Translations under genes and position numbers: made by a program | Shown here: in pieces, positions 22,973 through 31,500 of the stretch | How the letters are laid out: each line of letters begins with the position of its first letter | How positions within the stretch are numbered: the stretch's first letter is position 1 | Origin: JAZNQN01 sp045656005 | GTDB lineage: Bacteria; Bacillota; Clostridia; UMGS1883; UMGS1540 | NCBI GenBank assembly: GCA_045656005.1 | Contig: JAZOQG010000015.1 | Span: 1-32,726, forward strand | Direction of reading: 5' to 3' | Length of the DNA: 32,726 nt | The notes under the pieces: model-generated | What the model was told of the DNA's origin: nothing | Databases searched by the model: none | Seen by the model: only the letters and a program-made list of their open reading frames with translations

Positions 22973-23707
22973 TTATTTTCTTCGGCGCATAACCTCATAC
23001 ATTAATAGCGCCGCTGCAACCGATGCATTAAGAGATTCTGTCTCACCCTTCATGGGAATACTTACAACAAAGTCACATTTTTTAAGCACTCCTGCACTTA
23101 TTCCGTTGCCTTCGCTTCCGATAACAAGTGCCACTTTACCGCTTAAATCTGCATCAAAAAGTGTTTTTTCACCATTTGCCGCCGCTCCCGTCACCCAAAA
23201 GCCTTTTTCTTTAAGTGAGTCAATCGTGTTTCCAAGGTTTGTCACTCTTGCCACGGGTGTAAACTCAACCGCACCCGCAGAAACCTTTGAAACAGTTGCA
23301 GATAAACCTGCACTTTCGTGCTTTGGAATTATAACTCCATGAGCGCCTGCCGCATTTGCCGTTCTTATAATTGCACCGAGATTGTGAGGGTCGGTTATTT
23401 TGTCGCATATAACGACAAAAGGCTCTTCTCCCTTATCCTCTGCAATTTTTAAGATATCGTCAACACTTTTATAGCTGTGCGCACTGCATAAAGCTATAAC
23501 TCCCTGATGGTTTTCACCCTCACTCATTTCGTCAAGTTTTCTTTTATCTACACGGGAAATGAGAATTTTAGAAGACTTTGCGGCTCCCAGAACTTTCTTA
23601 AGAGAGCCGTCAGCCTCCGCATTTTTTATATAAATCTTTTCAATATCACGACCTGCCCTGATAGCTTCAAGCACAGGGTTTCTGCCGATTATTATGTCCT
23701 TTTCCAT
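22973..23707 (-). CDS. rlmB: SPOUT RNA 2'-O-ribose methyltransferase, RlmB/TrmH family
   Basis: RlmB methylates the 2'-OH of a conserved guanosine in the 23S rRNA P loop using SAM. The 244-residue protein starts with the substrate-binding domain (IIGRNPVLEAIRAGRDIEKIYI) and then has the three SPOUT motifs: TDPHNLGAIIRTANAAGAHGVI, ALVIGSEGNGI and VSIPMKGETESLNASVAAALL. Length and motif spacing are those of RlmB. Close relatives modify other sites, so the exact target is inferred. It begins three bases after lysC. Confidence 0.9.
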   Translation of the reverse strand: MEKDIIIGRNPVLEAIRAGRDIEKIYIKNAEADGSLKKVLGAAKSSKILISRVDKRKLDEMSEGENHQGVIALCSAHSYKSVDDILKIAEDKGEEPFVVICDKITDPHNLGAIIRTANAAGAHGVIIPKHESAGLSATVSKVSAGAVEFTPVARVTNLGNTIDSLKEKGFWVTGAAANGEKTLFDADLSGKVALVIGSEGNGISAGVLKKCDFVVSIPMKGETESLNASVAAALLMYEVMRRRK

Positions 23708-23710
23708 GAC

Positions 23711-24925
23711 TTAAATGTGTGAAAGGTCAAATTTTTCGTGAATTGCACGAACAGCCTTTTCAGCATCTTCCTGATTTACAAGTACGGAAATCTTAATTTC
23801 GCTTGTGGAAATCATGAGAATGTTTATGTTTGATGCAAAAAGAGCTTCAAACATTGCAGCTGCAACACCGGGGTTACTGGACATACCTGCACCTACCGCT
23901 GAAACCTTTGATACATTTCTGTCGTAAAGAACTGTTTCTGCACCGATTGTACCAAGATTTTCGTTAAGAATTTCAAGAGCACTTTCGAGTGAGCTCTCAG
24001 GTACTGTAAAGCTTATGTCCTGCTTACCATCACGGCCGAGTGACTGCAAAATAATATCAACATTTATGTTTTTCTTTGCCAAAATTGAGAATACTGTGAA
24101 TGCTCTGCCGGGTGTATCCTCTATATTCTGAAGTGTAATTCTTGCAACGTCGTTGTCTCTTGCAACGCCTCTTACTAACATTTTTTCCACGTATTTTACC
24201 CCCTTAACAATTGTGCCTTCTTCTTTTTCAAGGCTTGACAAAACTTCAAGATTAATATTAAATTTCTTCGCAAGCTCCACGCTTCTGTTGTGAAGTACGT
24301 TTGCACCAAGCGATGCAAGCTCAACCATTTCGTCAAATGAAATGTCTGAAAGTTTTGAAGCCGTGGGAACTATTCTCGGGTCAGTAGTGTAAACACCCTT
24401 AACGTCTGTGTAAATCTGACACAGGTCTGCTCCAACCGCCGCTGCAAGTGCAACTGCCGATGTATCGGAACCACCACGACCAAGTGTTGTTATGTCATCA
24501 TAACGATTTATACCCTGGAAACCTGCCACAATAACGATTTTGTTCTGGTCAAGTTCGCGGAGTATTCTCTCTGAGTCAACTTTTTTAATTCTTGCCGCCG
24601 AGTGTGTGCTGTTGGTTTTCATGCCTGCCTGCCAGCCTGTAAGTGAAATTACGGGGCAACCAAGTTTTTCAAGTGCCATGGCGAGTAGTGCCATTGAAAT
24701 CTGTTCACCTGCTGAAAGGAGAACATCCATTTCTCTTTTTGATGCTTTAGGATTAATTTCCTGCGCTTTTTCGATAAGGTCATCAGTTGTGTCACCCTGC
24801 GCAGAAACCACAACAACGATTTTATTACCCTTGTCGTAATATTCCTTTATACGGTTTGCAACATTAAACACTCTTTCAGCATTTGCAACCGACGAACCGC
24901 CAAATTTCTGAACGATTAAGCTCAT
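23711..24925 (-). CDS. lysC: Aspartate kinase with C-terminal ACT domains
   Basis: Aspartokinase phosphorylates aspartate as the first step towards lysine, threonine, methionine and diaminopimelate. The 404-residue protein has the kinase domain with VQKFGGSSV at residues 5-13, the TLGRGGSDTSAVALAAA segment near 150 and a pair of ACT domains from about residue 260 on (VARITLQNIEDTPGRA; VSAVGAGMSSNPGVAAAMFEAL), which bind allosteric amino acids. The start ATG lies eleven bases after AAAGG; earlier in-frame codons give a lysine/arginine-rich tail unlike the family. It lies between hom and rlmB. Feedback effector (lysine, threonine or both) is not predictable. Confidence 0.96.
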   Translation of the reverse strand: MSLIVQKFGGSSVANAERVFNVANRIKEYYDKGNKIVVVVSAQGDTTDDLIEKAQEINPKASKREMDVLLSAGEQISMALLAMALEKLGCPVISLTGWQAGMKTNSTHSAARIKKVDSERILRELDQNKIVIVAGFQGINRYDDITTLGRGGSDTSAVALAAAVGADLCQIYTDVKGVYTTDPRIVPTASKLSDISFDEMVELASLGANVLHNRSVELAKKFNINLEVLSSLEKEEGTIVKGVKYVEKMLVRGVARDNDVARITLQNIEDTPGRAFTVFSILAKKNINVDIILQSLGRDGKQDISFTVPESSLESALEILNENLGTIGAETVLYDRNVSKVSAVGAGMSSNPGVAAAMFEALFASNINILMISTSEIKISVLVNQEDAEKAVRAIHEKFDLSHI

Positions 24926-24943
24926 ATTTATCTCTGCCTTTCT

Positions 24944-25031
24944 GTCCGCAATTTTCTTTTTATTTTGCCTGCGGACCTGCAAAATAAGTACCTCATTTTA
25001 TATTATGTATCATTTTAAAAAATGACATAAT
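24944..25031 (-). promoter_or_regulatory. Two hairpins in the hom-lysC spacer
   Basis: Over the hom stop codon ATTATGT-CATTTT and AAAATG-AT-ACATAAT form a long A/T stem (25002-25031). About 25 bases later GTCCGCA and TGCGGAC (24944-24950 and 24970-24976) form a GC-rich stem ending just before the lysC ribosome binding site. There is no T run, so they are not simple terminators; mRNA processing or control of lysC translation are possible. Too short for a lysine riboswitch. Confidence 0.5.
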
Positions 25032-26214
25032 TTTCTTCTGCGTAAATCTTTTTGATAGCATCAATTTCTTTTGCCTCTTTTACGGAAATTGAAGGAATGA
25101 TAAATGCACATTCATCGCCTTTTACTCCGCTAAGTTTTGTAGCATCTTTGTATTTTGCCTCAAATGCATCAGCCGCCTCTTCTGAAACTCTTACGAAAAG
25201 ACCGCATTTTTTACTGCCTGACAAATCTACATCACTTTCATCCCCTGCATCCCATGACATAAATGCGTTTTTATTCATACAGATATCTATGATGTCGCCT
25301 ACTACTGCGCTGGCTGTAGGGAGCTTTCCTGCACCTCTGCCATAAAGCATTACATCACCCACACTGTCACCCGTAACAAGCGCCGCATTAAAAACATCCT
25401 TTGCAGATGAAAGCGGATTTTCGTTTGATAAAAGCATAGGGCTTACTCTTGCATAAACATTTTTGTCATCTATTTCGCTGTAGCCCACAAGCTTTATAAC
25501 ACCGCCTGCCATTTCTGCATACTGAACATCTATGGCATCAATATTTGTAATACCCTCGGTTTCAATCAAATCGGAATTTATGTTCTTTCCGTAAACAAGA
25601 GATGATAAAATCGCAATTTTTCTGCAGGTGTCATGTCCTTCAACATCTGCCGCAGGATTACGCTCTGCATATCCCTTTGCCTGAGCATCGGAAAGAGCCT
25701 CTTCAAAACTTTGTCCCTCGTCAAACATTTTGGTGAGTATATAGTTTGTAGTTCCGTTTAAAATACCCATTATCTTCGTTATGCGATTTCCTGCAAGACA
25801 ACGGTATATCGGTCTTATAAGAGGAATACCTCCGCCTACTGCTGCCTCAAAAAGATAAATAGCACCATTTTCCTTGGCAGTTTCCATAAGAGACGTGCCA
25901 TGCTTTGCAACAAGCTCTTTGTTTGAAGTTATAACACTTTTTCCTCTTTTGAGTGCTTCCATGGAAAATGTGAGTGACGGTTCAACTCCGCCGATTACCT
26001 CGCACACCGCATCGACACTTTCGTCATTTAAAATAACGTTTATGTCGTTTACAAAAAGATGTGCGTCGGGATGTGATGAAAAATCCCTTACGTCAAGTAT
26101 GTATTTAACATTAATCTCTTCACCTGTTTTTTTTGCAATATGCTCACGGCTTTCCTTAAGTATCTCATAAATGCCGGAACCTACTGTTCCAAAACCTAGT
26201 ATTGCTACATTCAC
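25015..26214 (-). CDS. hom: Homoserine dehydrogenase, GTG start
   Basis: Hom reduces aspartate semialdehyde to homoserine, the branch to threonine and methionine. The 399 residues include the NAD(P)-binding GFGTVGSG (7-14), TSNKELVAKHG near 97, GILNGTTNYILTKM (catalytic-domain signature near 150) and NPAADVEGHDTCRKIAILSSL. The C-terminal 80 residues resemble a weak ACT-like region, shorter than in many homologues of about 430 residues. GTG follows AGGAGAGGACAAAA; no ATG is near. It is 12 bases after the HTH-ACT gene, so both are likely co-transcribed. Confidence 0.95.
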   Translation of the reverse strand: MNVAILGFGTVGSGIYEILKESREHIAKKTGEEINVKYILDVRDFSSHPDAHLFVNDINVILNDESVDAVCEVIGGVEPSLTFSMEALKRGKSVITSNKELVAKHGTSLMETAKENGAIYLFEAAVGGGIPLIRPIYRCLAGNRITKIMGILNGTTNYILTKMFDEGQSFEEALSDAQAKGYAERNPAADVEGHDTCRKIAILSSLVYGKNINSDLIETEGITNIDAIDVQYAEMAGGVIKLVGYSEIDDKNVYARVSPMLLSNENPLSSAKDVFNAALVTGDSVGDVMLYGRGAGKLPTASAVVGDIIDICMNKNAFMSWDAGDESDVDLSGSKKCGLFVRVSEEAADAFEAKYKDATKLSGVKGDECAFIIPSISVKEAKEIDAIKKIYAEENYVIF

Positions 26215-26226
26215 TTTTGTCCTCTC

Positions 26227-26664
26227 CTATTCTTTAGCAAGTACATACAAATTTTGTATGCCCTCAATTTTGTCAAATTTTTTAAGAAAACGTTCAACTT
26301 CAAAATCTTCTTCATTATTTTGAAGTGAAATTGTTATATTTGCAACCCCGTTTACGGGAATGTTCTGATTAATTGTTAGAATATTGCATTTTGCCTTGGC
26401 AAGTATCGAAAGAATTTGCGAAAGAATACCTGCAATGTCCATAAGCTCAAAGGAAAGAGTTAAAATTCCCTTCATGTCATGGAATGGAAAAACACAGTCT
26501 TTGTACTTGTAAAAAGCACTTCTGCTTATTCCTACCTCAGCTGCCGCTTCGGTAACTGTTTTTGCCCTGCCTGTCTTAAGCATTTTCTTGATTTCAAGCA
26601 CCTTTGGAAACACAGTCGGCAACACTGCGGCATCAACAATGATTAAGTTTTTATCGTTTTTCAT
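26227..26664 (-). CDS. HTH-ACT regulatory protein (PheB/UPF0735-like)
   Basis: The 145-residue protein has a helix-turn-helix (about residues 32-57, TVTEAAAEVGISRSAFYKYKD) followed by FPFHDM and one ACT domain (about 70-142, GILTLSFELMDIAGILSQILSIL to IQNLYVL). Such proteins sense amino acids and regulate genes; a B. subtilis relative named ThrR has been reported to control threonine genes. Being first in a unit with hom and lysC, it may regulate this operon. The start ATG lies eight bases after GAGGGG; upstream in-frame codons give an unlikely cysteine-containing tail. Target and ligand are inferred. Confidence 0.86.
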   Translation of the reverse strand: MKNDKNLIIVDAAVLPTVFPKVLEIKKMLKTGRAKTVTEAAAEVGISRSAFYKYKDCVFPFHDMKGILTLSFELMDIAGILSQILSILAKAKCNILTINQNIPVNGVANITISLQNNEEDFEVERFLKKFDKIEGIQNLYVLAKE

Positions 26665-26704
26665 TTTGTCCACCCCTCGCGTACACTTGTGCTCCATACA
26701 AAGA

Positions 26705-26733
26705 AATATACCACAAATTGCCGATAAAGTCAA
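26705..26733 (-). promoter_or_regulatory. Promoter of the HTH-ACT-hom-lysC unit
   Basis: On the minus strand TTGACT (26728-26733) and TATATT (26705-26710) are separated by 17 bases; transcription should begin near 26698, giving a leader of about 35 bases. No riboswitch fits in that space. The promoter lies just after the stop of the TIM-barrel gene. Confidence 0.78.
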
Positions 26734-26756
26734 GTCTTTTTTTAATTTTTTTGTTT

Positions 26757-27608
26757 TCAGACGTGAATATTTTTGTCACGCAGTTTCATTGCCGCAACTT
26801 TGCATGCTCTTTTGTGTGCCTCGCAAACATATTCGAGAGGTGTCATTCTCTCGTAAACATCGTTCTCATGAGCATCTCTTTTGCTCTTTCTTTTAAGCTC
26901 AAATGTCAAAATCCCGTCATATCCATATTTGTTAAGCCTGTGTACAATGTCCCCCCAATCTGCAATGCCATCAAAGGGTAACAGATGCAAATCGTCCGCA
27001 AACTGCATTTTGCCTTCAAAATCTCTTGCACCGAGATTGTCATTTAAGTGCGTACACATTATGTTTTCTCCGTAAAGTCCCATCATGTCCTTGTGATTGT
27101 AACACATTTCGTGACCTGTATCCCAGCAAAAGCCAACATTTTCATATTCGTCAAAGGCATCTAAAAGTGCTTTTGTGTAAGGCTCTCCCTCAAGATTTTC
27201 AATGGCAACATTTACACCGAGTCTTTTTGCCTCGTCTATGACAATTTTCCAATTTTTTACTCCGTATTCGTTTGGCGATACCATATCATATCCTATAATT
27301 GCATGACAAACCATTATCGGCACACCATTTTCACCGCAGTCACGAACGCATCTTAAAAGCTCATCTACCGCTTCTCTTGCCTTTTCTCCTTCTGTCCATA
27401 AATCAGGTGATTTTTTACTCGGAGCATGTATTGACTGAAAAATCATGCCTTCCCTGTCCGCATGCTCTTTTATTTCTTTTATGTTCATTCCCTCAACCCA
27501 GTTTACGAAAAAGCCGTCAAATCCACACTCTTTGAAAAGAGATATCTGTTCTTTTATTGAAATGTCAAAATCTCCGTTCGTTCCAAGTGCAAGTATTGTT
27601 TTATACAT
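26757..27608 (-). CDS. Xylose isomerase-like TIM-barrel protein (sugar phosphate isomerase/epimerase family)
   Basis: The 283-residue protein has the AP endonuclease 2 / xylose isomerase-like TIM barrel. Expected metal ligands appear in order: IHAPSKK, VCHAIIGYD, a glutamate in AIENLEG, CWDTGHEMC, THLNDN and the late glutamate in TFELKRK. Members isomerise or epimerise sugars, inositols or hydroxypyruvate; the substrate is unknown. The chosen ATG follows AAGGGTG by five bases; a longer in-frame ATG has no site. The downstream gene has its own promoter, so this is probably a single-gene unit. Confidence 0.87.
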   Translation of the reverse strand: MYKTILALGTNGDFDISIKEQISLFKECGFDGFFVNWVEGMNIKEIKEHADREGMIFQSIHAPSKKSPDLWTEGEKAREAVDELLRCVRDCGENGVPIMVCHAIIGYDMVSPNEYGVKNWKIVIDEAKRLGVNVAIENLEGEPYTKALLDAFDEYENVGFCWDTGHEMCYNHKDMMGLYGENIMCTHLNDNLGARDFEGKMQFADDLHLLPFDGIADWGDIVHRLNKYGYDGILTFELKRKSKRDAHENDVYERMTPLEYVCEAHKRACKVAAMKLRDKNIHV

Positions 27609-27641
27609 AAAATCACCCTTATATAACATCTATAACATCAG

Positions 27642-27678
27642 GGGACTGTAAAAAACTCATTTTTTACAGTCCCTTTTT
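27642..27678 (+). terminator. Orphan terminator-like hairpin
   Basis: GGGACTGTAAAAAA and TTTTTTACAGTCCC form a perfect 14 bp stem with loop CTCA, followed on the plus strand by TTTTT. It is a textbook intrinsic terminator in shape, yet no plus-strand gene precedes it. On the minus strand it lies 34 bases upstream of the TIM-barrel gene start, where it would sit in the leader. It may be a dispersed hairpin repeat rather than a working terminator. Confidence 0.6.
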
Positions 27679-27706
27679 CGTGGGGATAGGAAAAAAATGT
27701 TTCAGA

Positions 27707-27830
27707 ACGGACAAACTGAGCCAAAGCCTTGGCTTTGGGTTACCCGAAGGCGTACAAAGGTACGTCGAGAGGCGAAGTTTGTTCGTAGCAAAAAGGCTTT
27801 AAATTTCAGAAAAATCGACTTCGATTTTTC
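27707..27830. repeat. Nested inverted repeats downstream of rnpB
   Basis: No gene is supported from 27679 to 27930. An 11 bp outer stem, ACGGACAAACT (27707-27717) and AGTTTGTTCGT (27776-27786), encloses two perfect inner hairpins: CCAAAGC/GCTTTGG (27721-27738) and CGTAC/GTACG (27751-27764). A third palindrome, GAAAAATCGA-CT-TCGATTTTTC, follows at 27809-27830. Together they make a three-way-junction-like shape. It may be a structured RNA, the fold of a small mobile repeat, or both. A short plus-strand frame here looks spurious. Confidence 0.55.
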
Positions 27831-27881
27831 ATCGAGAAATAACAAGACAATGGTTTTGAATTATTTTTACTTGCTTCGTAT

Positions 27882-27912
27882 TTTGCCTTTTTGCGGTCTG
27901 GACTTTTTTGAC
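27882..27912 (+). repeat. Third copy of the dispersed core repeat
   Basis: TTTGCCTTTTTGCGGTCTGG followed by ACTTTTTTGAC matches, with few changes, the core found at 11447-11476 (in the opposite orientation) and at 11665-11690. It lies about 20 bases beyond the 3' end of rnpB. Confidence 0.6.
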
Positions 27913-27930
27913 ATCCCTCAAATATCAGCT

Positions 27931-28285
27931 TGACGAGTAAGCCTGTAAGCCGAGTTCTGTCTTGTTCAAAAGAACTGAAACAATCATCTATCTACGCCTT
28001 ATATTGCTACAAGGCTTTAGCCACCAAGCCGAGGAAGCGCCGGGCAAGCTTAATTTCCTCATTATATGGTGTTGCTCCGGATGGGGTTTACACTGCTAAT
28101 ATGTCTCCATACCGCAGGTGAGCTCTTACCTCACCTTTCCACCCTTACTCTCAAAAGAGAGCGGTACTTTTCTGTTGCACTATCCTTAGAGTCGCCTCCA
28201 CCGGACGTTATCCGGCATCCCTGCCCTATGGAGCTCGGACTTTCCTCACCGCCTTACGGCGCCGCGATTGCTTAGCTTACTCGCA
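27931..28285 (-). ncRNA. rnpB: RNase P RNA, bacterial type A
   Basis: This is the catalytic RNA that trims tRNA 5' leaders. Minus-strand landmarks in order are GAGGAAAGTCCGAGCTCC (P4 5' strand region and J3/4), ATAGGGCAGGGATGCCGG, GTGCAACAGAAAAG, GTGTAAACCCCATCCGGAGCAA, AGATAGATGATTG and CAGAACTCGGCTTACAGGC (P4 3' side region). The ends close as P1: CGAGTAAGC near 28284 pairs with GCTTACTCG near 27933. The length of about 355 nt suits the class. Ends are placed from P1 and may be off by a few bases. No protein partner (rnpA) is in the window. Confidence 0.95.
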
Positions 28286-28291
28286 GGAAAT

Positions 28292-28320
28292 ATTTTAGCA
28301 CAAAATATCTTCCCTGTCAA
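28292..28320 (-). promoter_or_regulatory. rnpB promoter
   Basis: On the minus strand TTGACA (28315-28320) and TAAAAT (28292-28297) are 17 bases apart, and the RNA begins about six bases after the -10. Confidence 0.88.
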
Positions 28321-28437
28321 ATCATCAATTTTAACAATGTAATGTAAAATTTAAAATTTTTTTACTATAAAATTGTCAAATGGGAAAAATTACTTAAGAA
28401 ATTCAAATATATATCACTTTTTTATATACATTTTTTA

Positions 28438-28466
28438 TTGACATTCAGTCTTAAAATTGTTATACT
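28438..28466 (+). promoter_or_regulatory. nifJ promoter
   Basis: TTGACA (28438-28443) and TATACT (28461-28466) are separated by 17 bases, with transcription expected near 28473 and the AGGAGGT site at 28497-28503. The stretch 28321-28437 between the rnpB and nifJ promoters is very A/T rich and holds nothing else I can support. Confidence 0.88.
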
Positions 28467-28510
28467 ATAATGTAGTGTTTATTCACGATACAATTTAGGA
28501 GGTCGAAACA

Positions 28511-31500
28511 ATGGCTAGAAAAATGAAAACTATGGATGGTAATAATGCCGCTGCATGGGCTTCATACGCTTTTACTGATGTAGCAGCTATTTATCCTATT
28601 ACTCCATCCTCGGTTATGGCAGAAGTAACCGACGAATGGGCTGTTGACAAGAAAGAAAATATTTTCGGTCAGCCCGTTAAAGTTGTTGAGATGCAGTCAG
28701 AAGCCGGTGCTGCAGGTGCAGTTCACGGTTCCCTCGGTGCAGGTGCTCTCACAACAACCTACACAGCATCACAGGGATTGCTCCTTATGATTCCTAACAT
28801 GTACAAAATCGCAGGTGAGCTTTTACCCTCAGTTATCCACGTTAGTGCTCGTTGCGTAGCATCACACGCACTTAACATTTTTGGTGACCATTCAGACGTT
28901 ATGTCTTGCCGTCAGACAGGTTATGCAATGCTCTGTTCAAACTCACCTCAGGAAGTTATGGACCTTGGTGCAGTTGCACACCTTGCAACAATCAAGGGTA
29001 AAGTTCCTTTCCTTCACTTCTTTGATGGTTTCAGAACATCTCACGAAATCGATAAAATCGAAACCTGGGATTATGAAGACCTTAAAGAAATGGTTGATAT
29101 GGACGCAGTTGCAGAGTTCAGAAACAGTTCACTCAATCCTGAACGTCCTGTTCTTCGCGGTAGCGCGCAGAACCCTGATATCTTCTTCCAGAACAGAGAA
29201 GCATGTAATAAATATTACAATGCTATCCCCCAGGTAGTTGAAGAATACATGAACAAGGTTAATGCAAAAATCGGCACAAACTACGGTCTTGTTAACTACT
29301 ATGGTGCTCCCGATGCTGAAAAAGTTATCGTTGCAATGGGTAGTGTTTGCGAAACTATCGAAGAAACAATTGACCACATGATGGCAAACGGCGAAAAGGT
29401 AGGTCTTATCAAAGTTCACCTTTACAGACCTTTCCCTGTAGAAGCTTTCCTTAAAGCAGTTCCTGCAACATGTAAGAAAATTGCAGTTCTTGACAGAACA
29501 AAAGAGCCCGGTTCAATCGGTGAGCCTTTGTATCTTGATGTTTGCGCTTGCTACGCAGGTAACGCTGCAGCTCCAATGATTGTTGGCGGTAGATATGGTC
29601 TTGGTTCAAAAGACACAATTCCTGCTGATATCATTGCAACTTACAGAAACCTTGATAAGGACGAGCCTATAAAAGGCTTCACACTTTCAATTGAAGATGA
29701 CGTTACAGGTCTTTCTCTCGAGAGAGTAGAAAATCCTGACACATCTGCTGAAGGTAACACAGCATGTAAATTCTGGGGTCTTGGTTCCGACGGTACAGTT
29801 GGTGCTAATAAAAACTCCATTAAAATTATCGGTGACCATACTGATTTGTTTGCACAGGCATATTTCTCATATGACTCCAAAAAATCAGGCGGTATAACAG
29901 TTTCTCACTTAAGATTCGGTAAGAAACCTATCAAATCCACATACCTCATCAATAAAGCTAACTTTGTTGCATGTCACAATCCTTCATACGTTGATAAGTA
30001 TGAAATGGTTGAGGATTTGGTACCAGGCGGTAAGTTCCTCTTAAACTGTGCCTGGGATGTAGATGAGCTCTCTAAGAGACTCCCTGCAAAAATGAAAAAA
30101 TATATTGCAGAGAACAACATTTCACTTTACACTATCGATGCTATCGGTATTGCAAAAGAACTTGGTCTCGGCAACAAAACTTCTATCGTACTTCAGTCTG
30201 CATTTTTCAAACTTGCTGACGTTATTCCTTTTGAAGATGCAAAAGAATACATGAGAGCAGCAGTTGTTAAATCCTTCGGCGCTAAGGGCGAGAAGATAGT
30301 TAACATGAACCATGAAGCTATCGTTGAAGGTGAAAAGAATATTCGCGAAATCGCAGTTCCTGCTGAATGGAAAACTGCAACAGATGTAGAGAGAGAAACA
30401 GCAGATGTTCCTGCATTTGTTAAAAACATTCTCGAGCCCTGCAACAAACAGATGGGTGACAAAATCCCTGTTTCCACATTTGCAGGAATGGTTGACGGTC
30501 ACCTTCCACAGGGTATGGCAGCATACGAAAAACGTGGTATTGCAGTTGACGTTCCACAGTGGATTCCTGAAAACTGTATCCAGTGTAACCAGTGTTCACT
30601 CGTATGTCCTCACGCTGTTATAAGACCTTTCGTTATGAATGAAACTGAAATGGCAAACGCACCTGCAGGCATGAAGCATAAGAAAATGATTGGTAAAGGC
30701 ATGGATGCTTATGAGTTCTCACTCGGCATCACAGTTTTGGACTGTACAGGTTGCGGAAACTGTGCAAAGGTTTGTCCTGCAAAAGAGAAAGCTCTCGTTA
30801 TGCAGCCAATCGACACACAGAGAGAAGAACAGAAATACTACGATTATGCAGTTAAGAAAGTTCTTCCTAAAGCTGATGTTCTCGCACAGCCTCTCAACGT
30901 TAAAACAAGTCAGTTCCGTCAGCCTCTCCTTGAGTTCTCCGGTGCTTGCGCAGGTTGTGGTGAAACACCTTATGCAAAACTTATCACACAGATTTGTGGC
31001 GACAGAGCATATATCTCAAATGCAACAGGTTGTTCTTCAATCTGGGGTGGCTCTGCTCCTTCAACACCATACACTGTAAACCATAAAGGACATGGTCCTG
31101 CATGGGCAAACTCACTCTTTGAGGATAATGCAGAGCACGGTCTCGGTATGGCAGTTGGTGCTAAACAGCTCCGTGAAAGACTTAGAAATCAGATTGATGC
31201 TATTGATTGCGCTGATATTAAAGACGCAGTAGCCGCTTGGAAAGACACTTATGAAGACGGCGATGCTAACCAGAAGGCTACAGAAGACCTCGTAGCAGCA
31301 CTTGAAAAATGCGGATGCGACAAAGCGAAAGAAGTTCTTAAATTTAAAGAATACCTTTCAAAGAAAGCTGTTTGGATATTCGGTGGTGACGGCTGGGCAT
31401 ATGATATCGGCTTCGGCGGTCTTGACCACGTTCTCGCTTCAGGCGAAGATGTAAACGTTATGGTATTTGATACAGAAGTTTACTCCAATACAGGCGGACA

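Noticed and set aside
24926..25014. A lysine riboswitch upstream of lysC
   Set aside because: The spacer is about 90 bases, far shorter than a lysine riboswitch, and shows no conserved core; only two simple hairpins are present.
27642..27678. The orphan hairpin as the rnpB terminator
   Set aside because: It lies more than 250 bases beyond the RNA end and, in the rnpB direction, lacks a T run after the stem.
27697..27933. A 78-codon plus-strand frame between the orphan hairpin and rnpB
   Set aside because: It has no ribosome binding site, runs through nested palindromes and a repeat core, and its composition does not resemble a protein.
28066..28275. Short plus-strand frames opposite rnpB
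   Set aside because: They are antisense to a well-supported structural RNA and have no start signals.
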